This document shows, piece by piece, positions 50,249-58,370 of a stretch of 64,000 nucleotides of DNA. A program made the position numbers and the translations under genes. Within the stretch, counting starts at the first letter, position 1; each line of letters opens with the position of its first letter. The notes beneath the pieces are model-generated. The model saw only the letters and a list, made by a program, of their open reading frames with translations, did no database searches and was not told where the DNA came from. Source of the DNA: UBA1181 sp963626555 (GTDB taxonomy: Bacteria; Bacteroidota; Bacteroidia; Bacteroidales; Paludibacteraceae); NCBI GenBank assembly GCA_963626555.1, contig CAVFXQ010000006.1, positions 1 to 64,000 on the forward strand. The letters run 5' to 3'.

Positions 50249-52414
50249 TTAGTACACAACAAACTCCTCCATACTATTCTGGTTCATATTCCCATAGAGG
50301 TAATTATTAAACAGCGTAACATGAGATCCTACCGTGTTGACATACAATTCGTAATATAAATCACGAAGACTCATTTTCGGATTCTTTTTCATGCATTCTT
50401 GAAAATTCATCGTAAACATATTTGTCAACAAGGTCTCCATTGTTTTATCATACCTTATTCCAGAAGAAGTCTCATTACCTCGGGCCGCCGTGAATGCAAG
50501 CATTCCTGGATATCCTTCAACGGCATTAAAGACACCACCGGAATAGCAGGCTTCCACCATACAAAGAAATTTTCTATAACACTTCTTTTCATACATAGCT
50601 CGGAAAACCTCATTTGCCATATCTCGTGTAAAACCACTTCCTTGTTTCGTCAGCTCTCCCCACTGTAACTGACACGCATTGTTACTTGTACTTCCATGCC
50701 CACTCCAAAAGAAAAAGATATTGTCGTCTTCGTCCGACTCTATCACCTTCGGTAATCGGTCGCTTCGTTCGCCACACAATATGGACTTTATATCTGATGG
50801 ACTAAGTTCTGAGACTTTGTAGTCAACCTGAACATCAGTATGGACATTTTCTCCCCCTGGCTCTAAGTATATAGTTCCCGGAAGTTTATTTGAGGAATTA
50901 TACGCAATATCATCTTCAGTTATTAAAATGATATGATCGTCATCATATCCATTTTTTTTCAAATACCGGTAGATCCAAAACACATCCGCTTGAAATCGAT
51001 AATACTCCCACGCTCCAGAGGGCGCCGCCACAAGGAGTGCCCATTTTTTATCTAAATTAGGATAGTTTATTGTATCAACGGGTGTTTTATCAACATCCTG
51101 CATATATTTAGCTTTCATTTGCCATACCGTCATATACGATGAAGATCGACTGTACGATTCATCATAATAGTCCACGATGATATGCCTTCCTTGGAACACG
51201 CCAAAATGATAATAGGTACTCGACAACACATTGGTGTAGACATTAGAGTTGAAATCCAAGGCTCCAGAAACACCTCGTAAGTTAGGATTTTCCCCTGAAG
51301 CCATTTTCGTTACAAAATCTCGCATACCGTCTGTCGTCGAGGTATAGTTATATTCATCCCGTCCATCAACCAACTTTTTTATCGCTTCATTTAAAGAGGA
51401 AATATTTCTTTTTTGTTGTAGGAACGATGCATAAGCCACCATCATTGCAGCGTCGTAAAAGTGCGCCTCCCCTTCCAAAGGAAGCTCATCATACATCACC
51501 TCATACCTCGTGTCAAAACCGCTATTAGGGTCCGCCCCTATTGCTATTCCCTCTATTCCATCCCTTCTATTCTCACTCACACTGTCAAGCAGTTCTCTTG
51601 AATAGGCAATATCAGAATATAGACGCTCAGGAACATTATCGCTACTTTCTTCTAACTGCGCCATTGTCTCCTCAATAATTCGTATATCAGATACCTTGGA
51701 TGGAACACAGATCAGGTAGTCTGCTCCAGTCTCTCCTGCTTCTCTTGCACTTTTCGCTACCTCTCCACTCTCATACTCATAGATTCCATACGATACCAAG
51801 CTGAAATCTACATGTTTCTGCGAAAACCACTCTGTAAACGTGTCGCCATATTTTGATTGTTCGTCAACAAGGAGTGCGACCGTTTTTGCCCCATAAAAAT
51901 AAGATAAAAAAAGTAACAATTCACACTGCTTGATATCCATTGTCGTCAACGCCCACACGCACTTGGGCGACAGTGAACCTGCATATTTCCTAATAAGTTC
52001 CTGCGTAGTCGCTGTAGTGAAAAATGGCTTTTGCACCGAATTCCTACTAAATTTCTCCGCCATTGAAAGCGCATTATCGGAATTCACTCCCCCAATTACA
52101 GCAACAACATCACTCCTTTGAGAAAGTACATCAGCCAACGCACTTATATCCTCCGTATCCTCGTCATACCATTCATATTCCAACTTAATTCCTATCTCCT
52201 GCTCATAAAACGCTTCTTCTAAATCCTCTGCACATTGATTTAAGGTTCGTTTCCAATGTTTGTCTTGACCATTACTCATCGGAAGTACTACTGCTACCTT
52301 TTTCGTTATCCACGTCGTCGCAGACTCAGTCTTTCTTAGCTCTGTATGATCCTCACACGACAACATGAAACAAAGGACGAATATAAACAAGAAAAATCTA
52401 ATGGCTATTCTCAT
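50249..52414 (-). CDS. Lipoprotein fusing a type-1 periplasmic-binding domain to a C13 (legumain-like) peptidase
   Basis: A 721-aa lipoprotein. The signal ends in the lipobox LSC with Cys20, and the acidic residues after it (CEDHTE) could route it to the cell surface. Residues about 38-435 resemble LivJ/type-1 solute-binding proteins (VAVVLPMSNGQ, VVAVIGGVNSDNA, PFFTTATTQE, AKTVALLVDEQSKYG). Residues about 457-700 match family C13: WALLVAAPSGAWEYYRFQAD, DDIAYNSSNKLPG, catalytic His573 in SGHGS and Cys623 in EACYSGG. Legumains cleave after Asn or Asp; specificity here is unknown. It overlaps the upstream lipoprotein gene by 17 bases. A ligand-controlled envelope protease is inferred. Confidence 0.85.
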   Translation of the reverse strand: MRIAIRFFLFIFVLCFMLSCEDHTELRKTESATTWITKKVAVVLPMSNGQDKHWKRTLNQCAEDLEEAFYEQEIGIKLEYEWYDEDTEDISALADVLSQRSDVVAVIGGVNSDNALSMAEKFSRNSVQKPFFTTATTQELIRKYAGSLSPKCVWALTTMDIKQCELLLFLSYFYGAKTVALLVDEQSKYGDTFTEWFSQKHVDFSLVSYGIYEYESGEVAKSAREAGETGADYLICVPSKVSDIRIIEETMAQLEESSDNVPERLYSDIAYSRELLDSVSENRRDGIEGIAIGADPNSGFDTRYEVMYDELPLEGEAHFYDAAMMVAYASFLQQKRNISSLNEAIKKLVDGRDEYNYTSTTDGMRDFVTKMASGENPNLRGVSGALDFNSNVYTNVLSSTYYHFGVFQGRHIIVDYYDESYSRSSSYMTVWQMKAKYMQDVDKTPVDTINYPNLDKKWALLVAAPSGAWEYYRFQADVFWIYRYLKKNGYDDDHIILITEDDIAYNSSNKLPGTIYLEPGGENVHTDVQVDYKVSELSPSDIKSILCGERSDRLPKVIESDEDDNIFFFWSGHGSTSNNACQLQWGELTKQGSGFTRDMANEVFRAMYEKKCYRKFLCMVEACYSGGVFNAVEGYPGMLAFTAARGNETSSGIRYDKTMETLLTNMFTMNFQECMKKNPKMSLRDLYYELYVNTVGSHVTLFNNYLYGNMNQNSMEEFVVY

Positions 52415-53438
52415 ATTCCTCTTCTTTTTCCATGGCTATTGACTCTATCCCATCAATAACATCATTGGCATTTAAATCCGACTTCCAATAGGCGTATCCA
52501 CTTCGCATATCAAATGTGGCACTCTTTGCTAATGTACCCCCAGCTACCCATTCCTTTATATAGTTTGCCAAAACGACATCCACGCTTTTTATAATACTTC
52601 CAATCAACATACTGCAATAATCACTTTGGTCAACATCAATTCCCACAGTCAAACACACCACTGGGTATTCTCGAAGATACCGATAGACACCCGTAACTGA
52701 CCCTCCTATGACAGGGAAAATGAAATTACAAGTTTTAGTCCACTCATACATCATAACATAAACGGAGTCCTCCTTATAATAACCATCAACCGAATCGGAC
52801 AAACTTTTTTCCCCATATATAAATGAATCGGACTCATTGTAATCAAAATAGCCATTCAAGAAACCATCTATATAACAATCCGTAACAGTGTCTACCGAAC
52901 AACCTTTAAGCACAATCGGAGTGAGTTCATACCTTCCTACCATTGCTCCTACAATATACGAAACGCCATACATGCAAAATTTGAATGTGGAAACACCATC
53001 TATGTCAACTTCATCACTCTCAAACAATAGTATATTCTTTCTTCTTGTATCTATGTTTGATTCTCCAAACTCTCTGACTACGAAGTCCTTATACGAAGAA
53101 CCAGCCAACACAAGCAACTGTTGATTACTAGATAAGGTGTCATTCTTCCACGTTTTTATTATCTCCTCCGCTGCTTCCCTTGAAGATGGGTTATAATAGT
53201 TCACTTTTACATTTGACGGTTTTTCTTTTATATACTTCAGTAAACCCTTATATATCATGTCATTATAGCCTGCATCACCCAGTGCTTCATACTCGAAAAC
53301 AACCAGAACCTCCTTGGTTTCCGACACCACACTTGTTTCTTCTTTAAGAGAATCCTTGCACGACACCAAAGTAGACAGTCCTAAAAGAAATGTCAATATT
53401 TCTACTAAACATCGTACTCTTCTTGCCATGTTCTGCAC
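52398..53438 (-). CDS. BMP/PnrA-like substrate-binding lipoprotein
   Basis: A 346-aa lipoprotein with lipobox LVSC (Cys27) and a charged KDSLKEE stretch after it. The body resembles the basic membrane protein family (PnrA/Med), type-1 binding proteins for nucleosides. Evidence is VLVVFEYEALGDAGYNDMIYKGLLKYIKE at the start, a hinge stretch IVGAMVGRYELT, FIFPVIGGSVTGVYRYL and VGIDVDQSDYCSMLIGS. No ABC permease is encoded nearby, so it is probably a sensor rather than an importer component. First gene of a two-gene unit with the C13-peptidase lipoprotein; promoter at 53463-53456. An ATG three codons on (53429) is possible. Confidence 0.78.
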   Translation of the reverse strand: MQNMARRVRCLVEILTFLLGLSTLVSCKDSLKEETSVVSETKEVLVVFEYEALGDAGYNDMIYKGLLKYIKEKPSNVKVNYYNPSSREAAEEIIKTWKNDTLSSNQQLLVLAGSSYKDFVVREFGESNIDTRRKNILLFESDEVDIDGVSTFKFCMYGVSYIVGAMVGRYELTPIVLKGCSVDTVTDCYIDGFLNGYFDYNESDSFIYGEKSLSDSVDGYYKEDSVYVMMYEWTKTCNFIFPVIGGSVTGVYRYLREYPVVCLTVGIDVDQSDYCSMLIGSIIKSVDVVLANYIKEWVAGGTLAKSATFDMRSGYAYWKSDLNANDVIDGIESIAMEKEEEYENSH

Positions 53439-53455
53439 AAATTAATACTACAACA

Positions 53456-53463
53456 CAAATTTA
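53456..53463 (-). promoter_or_regulatory. -7 element for the two-lipoprotein operon
   Basis: The minus strand reads TAAATTTG, 18 bases before the ATG. Confidence 0.6.
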
Positions 53464-53530
53464 GATTAAAAACATTACATATAGAGCCACACACATACTT
53501 TAATTCTATATTCCTTTCATTTTAAGGGGT

Positions 53531-54019
53531 TTATCCTCTAATATAATCTACGAAATCATAATTGAAGTCGTTCTTTTCATCTGCATTCATCTTCTCCGTC
53601 GCAATAGGTTTCCACTCCGAAGGCTCCAACTCAGGGAAAGTCGTATCTCCCTCCACTTCCGTATGCACACGCGTCAAACAGACTTTGTCGGCTATCGGCA
53701 AAAAAGACCTGTACACTTTTCCTCCTCCTATAACATAGACCTCCTCATCATCTGCAATACTTTTTTGAAAAGCTTCTATGGAAGAAAACACTTCTACGTT
53801 CTCTAAGTCAGCCTCCTTCATAGTTGAAGACAAAACGACATTACGTCGGTTGGGCAACGCTTTCCCAATAGAAAGAAACGTATTTCTTCCCATAACAATC
53901 GTATGCCCCGTTGTCAAGGCTTTGAACCGCTTCATATCCCCATTCAAATGCCATAACAATCGATTATCCTTGCCAATCACACCATTATCCGACACTGCCA
54001 CTATGATAGTATATCCCAT
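53531..54019 (-). CDS. folA: Dihydrofolate reductase
   Basis: Reduces dihydrofolate to tetrahydrofolate with NADPH. Signatures: IVAVSDNGVIGKDNRLLWHL at residues 5-24, MGRNTFLSIGKALPNR, VYVIGGGKVYRSFLP, and a C-terminal TEKMNADEKNDFNY. 162 aa. It follows the argG terminator and no clear own promoter is visible in the 86-base gap. The folate partner folP is 51 kb away in this window. Confidence 0.95.
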   Translation of the reverse strand: MGYTIIVAVSDNGVIGKDNRLLWHLNGDMKRFKALTTGHTIVMGRNTFLSIGKALPNRRNVVLSSTMKEADLENVEVFSSIEAFQKSIADDEEVYVIGGGKVYRSFLPIADKVCLTRVHTEVEGDTTFPELEPSEWKPIATEKMNADEKNDFNYDFVDYIRG

Positions 54020-54041
54020 ATTTCTTCCTTTTTTCTTTCTA

Positions 54042-54073
54042 ACAAAAGAGGGCGCACCAACGAGTGCGTCCTC
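54042..54073 (-). terminator. Terminator after argG
   Basis: GTGCGTCCTC (54064-54073) and GAGGGCGCAC (54048-54057) pair with one G-U, loop of six, followed on the minus strand by TTTT. Confidence 0.75.
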
Positions 54074-54105
54074 TCTCTATTTTTTTCCTTTAATAAGACC
54101 GCAAA

Positions 54106-55314
54106 TTAAATTTCCTCACTCTCCTCTGGGTGATTTGCGTAGTAAACGCGAAGAGGGGTAGACAAAACCTTGATGAAGCCCTTCGCATCATCCGAAGTCC
54201 ATCCCTTATTAACCTCACCATACTCGCCAAACTTAGACTTAACCAAGTCGTCTGGAGAGTCAACACCGACTGTTGAGAATGAAAGCGGACGAAGTTCTAA
54301 CGAAACCTCACCGTTCACATTGCGCTGTGAACTTTCAAGCATTGCCTCAATATCACGCATAACAGGCTCCAAATACTGAGATTCATGCAAGAACATTCCA
54401 TACCAGTTTGCAACCTGATCTTTCCAATACTGCTGCCACTTAGAAAGAGTAAATTTCTCCAAGAATTTATGCGCACCAATAATCAACATTGGAGCGGCTG
54501 CCTCAAATCCGACACGTCCCTTGATACCAATAATCGTATCACCAACGTGCATATCACGACCAATCCCGTATGCGGCACCGATTTTCTCAATAGCTTGAAT
54601 GCACTCAATCTTATCTTCGTACTCTTTGCCATTAACAGAGCAAACCTCACCATTCTTAAATCCGATTTTGAGTATTTCGCTACCATTCTTCGTCACCTGC
54701 TTCAAATAAGCAGACTCTGGCAAACCTTGTTTTGAATCCAAAATCTCGCCACCACAGATAGAAGTTCCCCAAATACCTACGTTGTAAGAATACTTCAACT
54801 TAGCGAAATCTGCAGAAAATCCATGTTCATTTAAATAATCAATCTCATATTGACGAGTGAGTGTCATATCGCGGGTCAAAGTGATAATTTCAACGCCAGG
54901 AGCCATCACTAAGAATGTCATATCAAAACGCACCTGGTCATTTCCCGCTCCCGTTGATCCGTGAGCAATAGCATCCGCGCCAATCTCCTTCGCATAACGA
55001 GCAATAGCCATACCTTGGAAAATTCGTTCTGAAGACACAGAGATAGGGTATGTTCCGTTTCGAAGCACATTGCCATAGACCATATACTTCAAACTCTTAT
55101 CGTAGTACTCCTTGGTTACATCAAGCGTAACGTATTTTACCGCCCCCAATTTGTAGGCGTTCTCCTCATTTGTCTTCAATTGCTCCTCGCTGAACCCGCC
55201 TGTGTTAGCGCATGCTGCATAGACATCATAACCTTTCTCTTTCGCAAGATACATCACAGTGAACGAAGTGTCCAAACCTCCACTGAATGCGACAACCACT
55301 TTTTTATTAGCCAT
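54106..55314 (-). CDS. argG: Argininosuccinate synthase
   Basis: Joins citrulline and aspartate with ATP in arginine synthesis. The N-terminal PP-loop is VVAFSGGLDTSFTVMYLAKEKG, followed by AHGSTGAGNDQVRFD and YEIDYLNEHG. Length 402 aa is standard. It lies 25 bases downstream of the GNAT gene in an argR-GNAT-argG operon and ends in a terminator. Confidence 0.97.
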   Translation of the reverse strand: MANKKVVVAFSGGLDTSFTVMYLAKEKGYDVYAACANTGGFSEEQLKTNEENAYKLGAVKYVTLDVTKEYYDKSLKYMVYGNVLRNGTYPISVSSERIFQGMAIARYAKEIGADAIAHGSTGAGNDQVRFDMTFLVMAPGVEIITLTRDMTLTRQYEIDYLNEHGFSADFAKLKYSYNVGIWGTSICGGEILDSKQGLPESAYLKQVTKNGSEILKIGFKNGEVCSVNGKEYEDKIECIQAIEKIGAAYGIGRDMHVGDTIIGIKGRVGFEAAAPMLIIGAHKFLEKFTLSKWQQYWKDQVANWYGMFLHESQYLEPVMRDIEAMLESSQRNVNGEVSLELRPLSFSTVGVDSPDDLVKSKFGEYGEVNKGWTSDDAKGFIKVLSTPLRVYYANHPEESEEI

Positions 55315-55339
55315 CTTTGTTATTGTTATAATTAATTCG

Positions 55340-55975
55340 TTATTCCTTTCCTATTTTCTCCAAGTCCAAGCCTCTTTTGACGATATCCATCACTTTCGTG
55401 TCTTTTGACATCTCACGATCAGCCATCTCAACACAAAGCGGGTCATGCGGGTCAAAAAGCATACCCGTGCAAATACAGTAACGTCTACCAGTACGTTGCA
55501 ACACATCATAGTTAATGCATCCTTTGCATCCCTTCCAAAAAGACTCGTCTTCTGTCAAATCGGCAAAAGTCACAGGCAAATAACCCAATCGAGTATTCAA
55601 CTTCATCACCGCCGCACCAGAAGTCAAACTGAAAATCTTTGCCTCAGGCCATCTCAATCGCGCCAATGTGAACGTAACATGCTTAATACGTCGCGCCAAC
55701 CCATGACCTCTATATTTCTCAGGAACAATCAAACCCGACGTGGTGACATATTTTTTATTTCCCCACGTCTCTATATAACTGAATCCTGCAAAATCATCGC
55801 CGCATAAAGCAATAACGGCTTTTCCTTCTCTCATTTTCTGCTTCACGTATTCTGGGTCTCTCTTTGCGATACCAGTACCGCGAACTTTGGCAGCCGACGC
55901 TATCGTCTCTAAGATAGTGTCTACATATGGAATATGTCGCTCATCTGCAACATATATCTCAATCTCTTGATCCAT
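55340..55975 (-). CDS. GNAT acyltransferase, candidate N-acyl(succinyl)glutamate synthase
   Basis: A 211-aa acyl-CoA-dependent transferase. The GNAT core has GLIVPEKYRGHGLARRIKHV (R/Q-x-x-G-x-A/G signature YRGHGLA). A Cys-rich C-terminal segment has WKGCKGCINYDVL and RRYCICTGML, four or five Cys that could bind metal. It is clustered with argR and argG. Bacteroides makes arginine through N-succinylornithine and lacks a classic ArgA or ArgJ; the enzyme of this neighbourhood has been proposed as the N-succinylglutamate synthase. I adopt that as the leading hypothesis. Confidence 0.75.
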   Translation of the reverse strand: MDQEIEIYVADERHIPYVDTILETIASAAKVRGTGIAKRDPEYVKQKMREGKAVIALCGDDFAGFSYIETWGNKKYVTTSGLIVPEKYRGHGLARRIKHVTFTLARLRWPEAKIFSLTSGAAVMKLNTRLGYLPVTFADLTEDESFWKGCKGCINYDVLQRTGRRYCICTGMLFDPHDPLCVEMADREMSKDTKVMDIVKRGLDLEKIGKE

Positions 55976-56025
55976 AGTTATTTATGACAAATTAGCACGA
56001 ACAAATAAGTGTTTATAATTTTATT

Positions 56026-56586
56026 TTATATTTCTACATCAAACAAAGAAGGAATGATTCTCCTCAAAGCAGACTTCACCTCGTTCTGCGTCACATCCTC
56101 TTTTTTTACGGCAATGATTGTGTCGTCTCCTGCCACTGTTCCGAGAATGAAATTTCTTCCGTTCTCGTCTAATTCAGATGCCAAACTGCTGGCATATCCA
56201 GGGCGAGTATGAATGACAATGATGTTTCCTGAGAAATCCACTTTCGTAGCGATACGCTTTATATTATCCTCCATTTGCTGCTTCATCATCAACTGAGTGT
56301 AACTCGTTGGTTGCTGCAAATTTCTTACCTCCTGCGATGGAGGCTCGTCTAAATTGATAATCGGACGATATTCCACTCCATATCCCACAGGGAAACGATA
56401 GGTGTACTCACCATCAGACCCCACCGTTTTCACCACCTTCATCCGCTTTAAATAACGAGACAAGGTTGCCTGGGTAATGTTGACACCCCTTTCCGCCATC
56501 ATCTTTGTCAACTGCTCCTGGCTACTTGCCGAAGTAGTCTCCAAAATTTCACGCAATATCGCTAACCTTTCTTTTCTACTTTTCAC
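56026..56586 (-). CDS. argR: Arginine repressor ArgR
   Basis: Hexameric arginine-dependent regulator, 186 aa, longer than the usual 150-160. The N-terminal winged helix is RLAILREILETTSASSQEQL and ITQATLSRYLKRMKVVK. A Pro-rich linker with an extra helix (about 75-110, EPPSQEVRNLQQPTSYTQL) accounts for the length. The C-terminal oligomerisation and arginine-binding domain includes IIVIHTRPGYASSLASELD and ILGTVAGDDTIIA, with the GTVAGDDT signature. First gene of argR-GNAT-argG; a palindromic ARG-box-like site overlaps its leader. Confidence 0.93.
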   Translation of the reverse strand: MKSRKERLAILREILETTSASSQEQLTKMMAERGVNITQATLSRYLKRMKVVKTVGSDGEYTYRFPVGYGVEYRPIINLDEPPSQEVRNLQQPTSYTQLMMKQQMEDNIKRIATKVDFSGNIIVIHTRPGYASSLASELDENGRNFILGTVAGDDTIIAVKKEDVTQNEVKSALRRIIPSLFDVEI

Positions 56587-56612
56587 GTTTTTTTCTCTGA
56601 TTTAATAGTTAT

Positions 56613-56627
56613 TGGAATAATTATCCA
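56613..56627. promoter_or_regulatory. ARG-box-like operator in the argR leader
   Basis: TGGAATAATTATCCA is a near-perfect palindrome resembling the ArgR half-site pair (TGAAT-4-ATTCA type). It lies between the minus-strand -7 box and the argR ATG, a position suited to autorepression. Confidence 0.5.
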
Positions 56628-56636
56628 TAACGAACG

Positions 56637-56644
56637 CAAATCTA
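56637..56644 (-). promoter_or_regulatory. -7 element for the argR operon
   Basis: The minus strand reads TAGATTTG, about 50 bases before the ATG. Confidence 0.65.
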
Positions 56645-56751
56645 TGTATATTTTTTCAAATAGTGACACTATACAGGAAATTTTATTACGATTATGTCCA
56701 TTTTTCCTTTTCCTCACACCTCATCGCAATTTTATTCCGTTTTTATGCAGA

Positions 56752-57012
56752 CTACGGCACGGGATCATAGCCACTCCCACCCCATGGATGACAACGCAGA
56801 ATTCGCTTAAATGCCAACCATCCTCCTTTCAACACCCCATATTTTCGAATCGCAATCATGGCATACACAGAACAAGTAGGTGTATAGCGACAACTCGGTG
56901 GTAATAAAGGTGATATGCACATTTTATAAAACCTAATCGGCAACAAGAAAATCTCTGCCACCAACTTGCAGAACCATGTCCAAACACGCCTCATCATTAC
57001 CTCAAACTTCAT
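56752..57012 (-). CDS. yidD: Membrane protein insertion efficiency factor YidD
   Basis: Small 86-aa inner-membrane-associated protein helping YidC. An amphipathic N-terminus leads to the hallmark CRYTPTCSVYA, then KYGVLKGGWLAFKRILRCHPWGGSGYDPVP. The start overlaps the rnpA stop by 4 bases, the usual rnpA-yidD coupling. Confidence 0.95.
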   Translation of the reverse strand: MKFEVMMRRVWTWFCKLVAEIFLLPIRFYKMCISPLLPPSCRYTPTCSVYAMIAIRKYGVLKGGWLAFKRILRCHPWGGSGYDPVP

Positions 57013-57458
57013 AAGATCCGTTCCCCCTCTTCCTTTGTTTTAACGGAAGAAAGGAACTTAAATTCTTTTTGTTCTATCTTTTTTTTCACCTTTTCAAGCA
57101 ATATCACCATCTTTTTCTCTAAGAAATCCGTCGACTCCAATTTTTCTCCCACGAAGTGGATGGCTACATACAAATGCAAGCCCTGCTCTGTTAGATATTC
57201 TCTTAAAGCATGCTTGTTTATACGGTAGACCTCGCGAATCTGTCGTCTTCCACGATTCCGATCCACGGAATGTTTAAACCTCTTTTTGGGGACATTTACT
57301 AAGACACGCAAAACTTCTCTTTCTTTCTCACTCGCCAAACAAACAACAACTTTATAGGGAAAACAAAAAAGATACTCGCCTTCTCGGTACACTTTCTCTA
57401 TCTCCATCTCCCCATACAAACGTTCCTTTTTTGGAAAAGTATTTTTATACACTTGCAT
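57009..57458 (-). CDS. rnpA: Ribonuclease P protein component
   Basis: Basic protein subunit of RNase P, 149 aa. The family RNR motif is in HSVDRNRGRRQIREVYRINK near residue 65, and the N-terminal TFPKKERL is usual. It is coupled to yidD by a 4-base overlap. A hairpin lies between it and hemD upstream, so it may have its own transcript. Confidence 0.93.
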   Translation of the reverse strand: MQVYKNTFPKKERLYGEMEIEKVYREGEYLFCFPYKVVVCLASEKEREVLRVLVNVPKKRFKHSVDRNRGRRQIREVYRINKHALREYLTEQGLHLYVAIHFVGEKLESTDFLEKKMVILLEKVKKKIEQKEFKFLSSVKTKEEGERIL

Positions 57459-57504
57459 TTTGTCTCAGTAAATACTTTATCTTACTACCTATATCATACC
57501 AAAA

Positions 57505-57540
57505 TGGAGAGTAAACCAAAACCCTATGATTCACTCTCCA
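57505..57540 (-). terminator. Possible terminator between hemD and rnpA
   Basis: TGGAGAGT (57505-57512) pairs with ACTCTCCA (57533-57540) across a 20-base loop, followed on the minus strand by TTTT. The long loop makes it weak. Confidence 0.4.
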
Positions 57541-57560
57541 TCTTTATGTCTTTCGTCGTC

Positions 57561-58346
57561 TTACTTCTTCTTGGCTTGATTCTTCAAGAACAAATCAAGC
57601 GCAGCCGGCATAGATGGAGCCTCAGGCGTTGGCGCCTGCACATCAACTCTCAGACCTGCCTCTTGCGCCACCTTCATTGTTGTAGACCCCATACATCCGA
57701 TACTTATATCGCCCTGTTCAAAATCTGGAAAATTCTTGAACAAAGAACTGATTCCCGTCGGACTAAAGAAGACAAACATATCGTAGTTGAAATCTGGTTC
57801 TTGCGTAAAGTCAGTACAAACTGTCTTATACATCACCGCCTTAGTATAGTCAGCATTAGCATGTTCCATCATTGTGATTATATCCGCCTTGCCATCAACT
57901 GACGCCACAGAATTCACGTCATGGACATCAGACACTGCCACGAGGAACTTCTCGTCTAAGTGCTTATTCACACTGACCATCAAATCTTCAATCTTTCCCG
58001 TTGTGCTGAAAAAGACCTTTCTCTTTCTATATTGAATATAAGTCTGCAAATAGTTGGCTACCAACTGAGAGACGCAGAAATACTTCATCGTCTCAGGAAT
58101 AGTAATGCGCAATTCCTTGCAAAGTCTGAAAAAATGGTCAACCGCCGTTCTCGCAGTAAAAACCACCGCAGTATAGTCCAAAATATTGACTTTCTGCTGA
58201 CGGAACTCCTTTGCTAAAACTGGCTCAACCTTTATAAATGGCTTAAAATCAATCTTCACTCCATACTTTTCTTCCAAATCAAAATATGGAGATTTCTCCA
58301 CTGTAGGCCTTGGCTGTGATACCAAAATCCGCTTTATCTTCACCAT
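57561..58346 (-). CDS. hemD: Uroporphyrinogen-III synthase
   Basis: Cyclises hydroxymethylbilane to uroporphyrinogen III. Sequence conservation in HemD is low; the Bacteroidota form is recognised by ILVSQPRPTVEKSPYFDLEEKYG at the start, VFTARTAVDHFFRLCKEL, and VFFSPTGISSLFKNFPDF. 261 aa. It stands in a greA-HIT-DUF4271-hemD run typical of Bacteroidales. No other heme genes are in the window. Confidence 0.85.
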   Translation of the reverse strand: MVKIKRILVSQPRPTVEKSPYFDLEEKYGVKIDFKPFIKVEPVLAKEFRQQKVNILDYTAVVFTARTAVDHFFRLCKELRITIPETMKYFCVSQLVANYLQTYIQYRKRKVFFSTTGKIEDLMVSVNKHLDEKFLVAVSDVHDVNSVASVDGKADIITMMEHANADYTKAVMYKTVCTDFTQEPDFNYDMFVFFSPTGISSLFKNFPDFEQGDISIGCMGSTTMKVAQEAGLRVDVQAPTPEAPSMPAALDLFLKNQAKKK

Positions 58347-58370
58347 TATAACCGCTTATATTTTAATATT

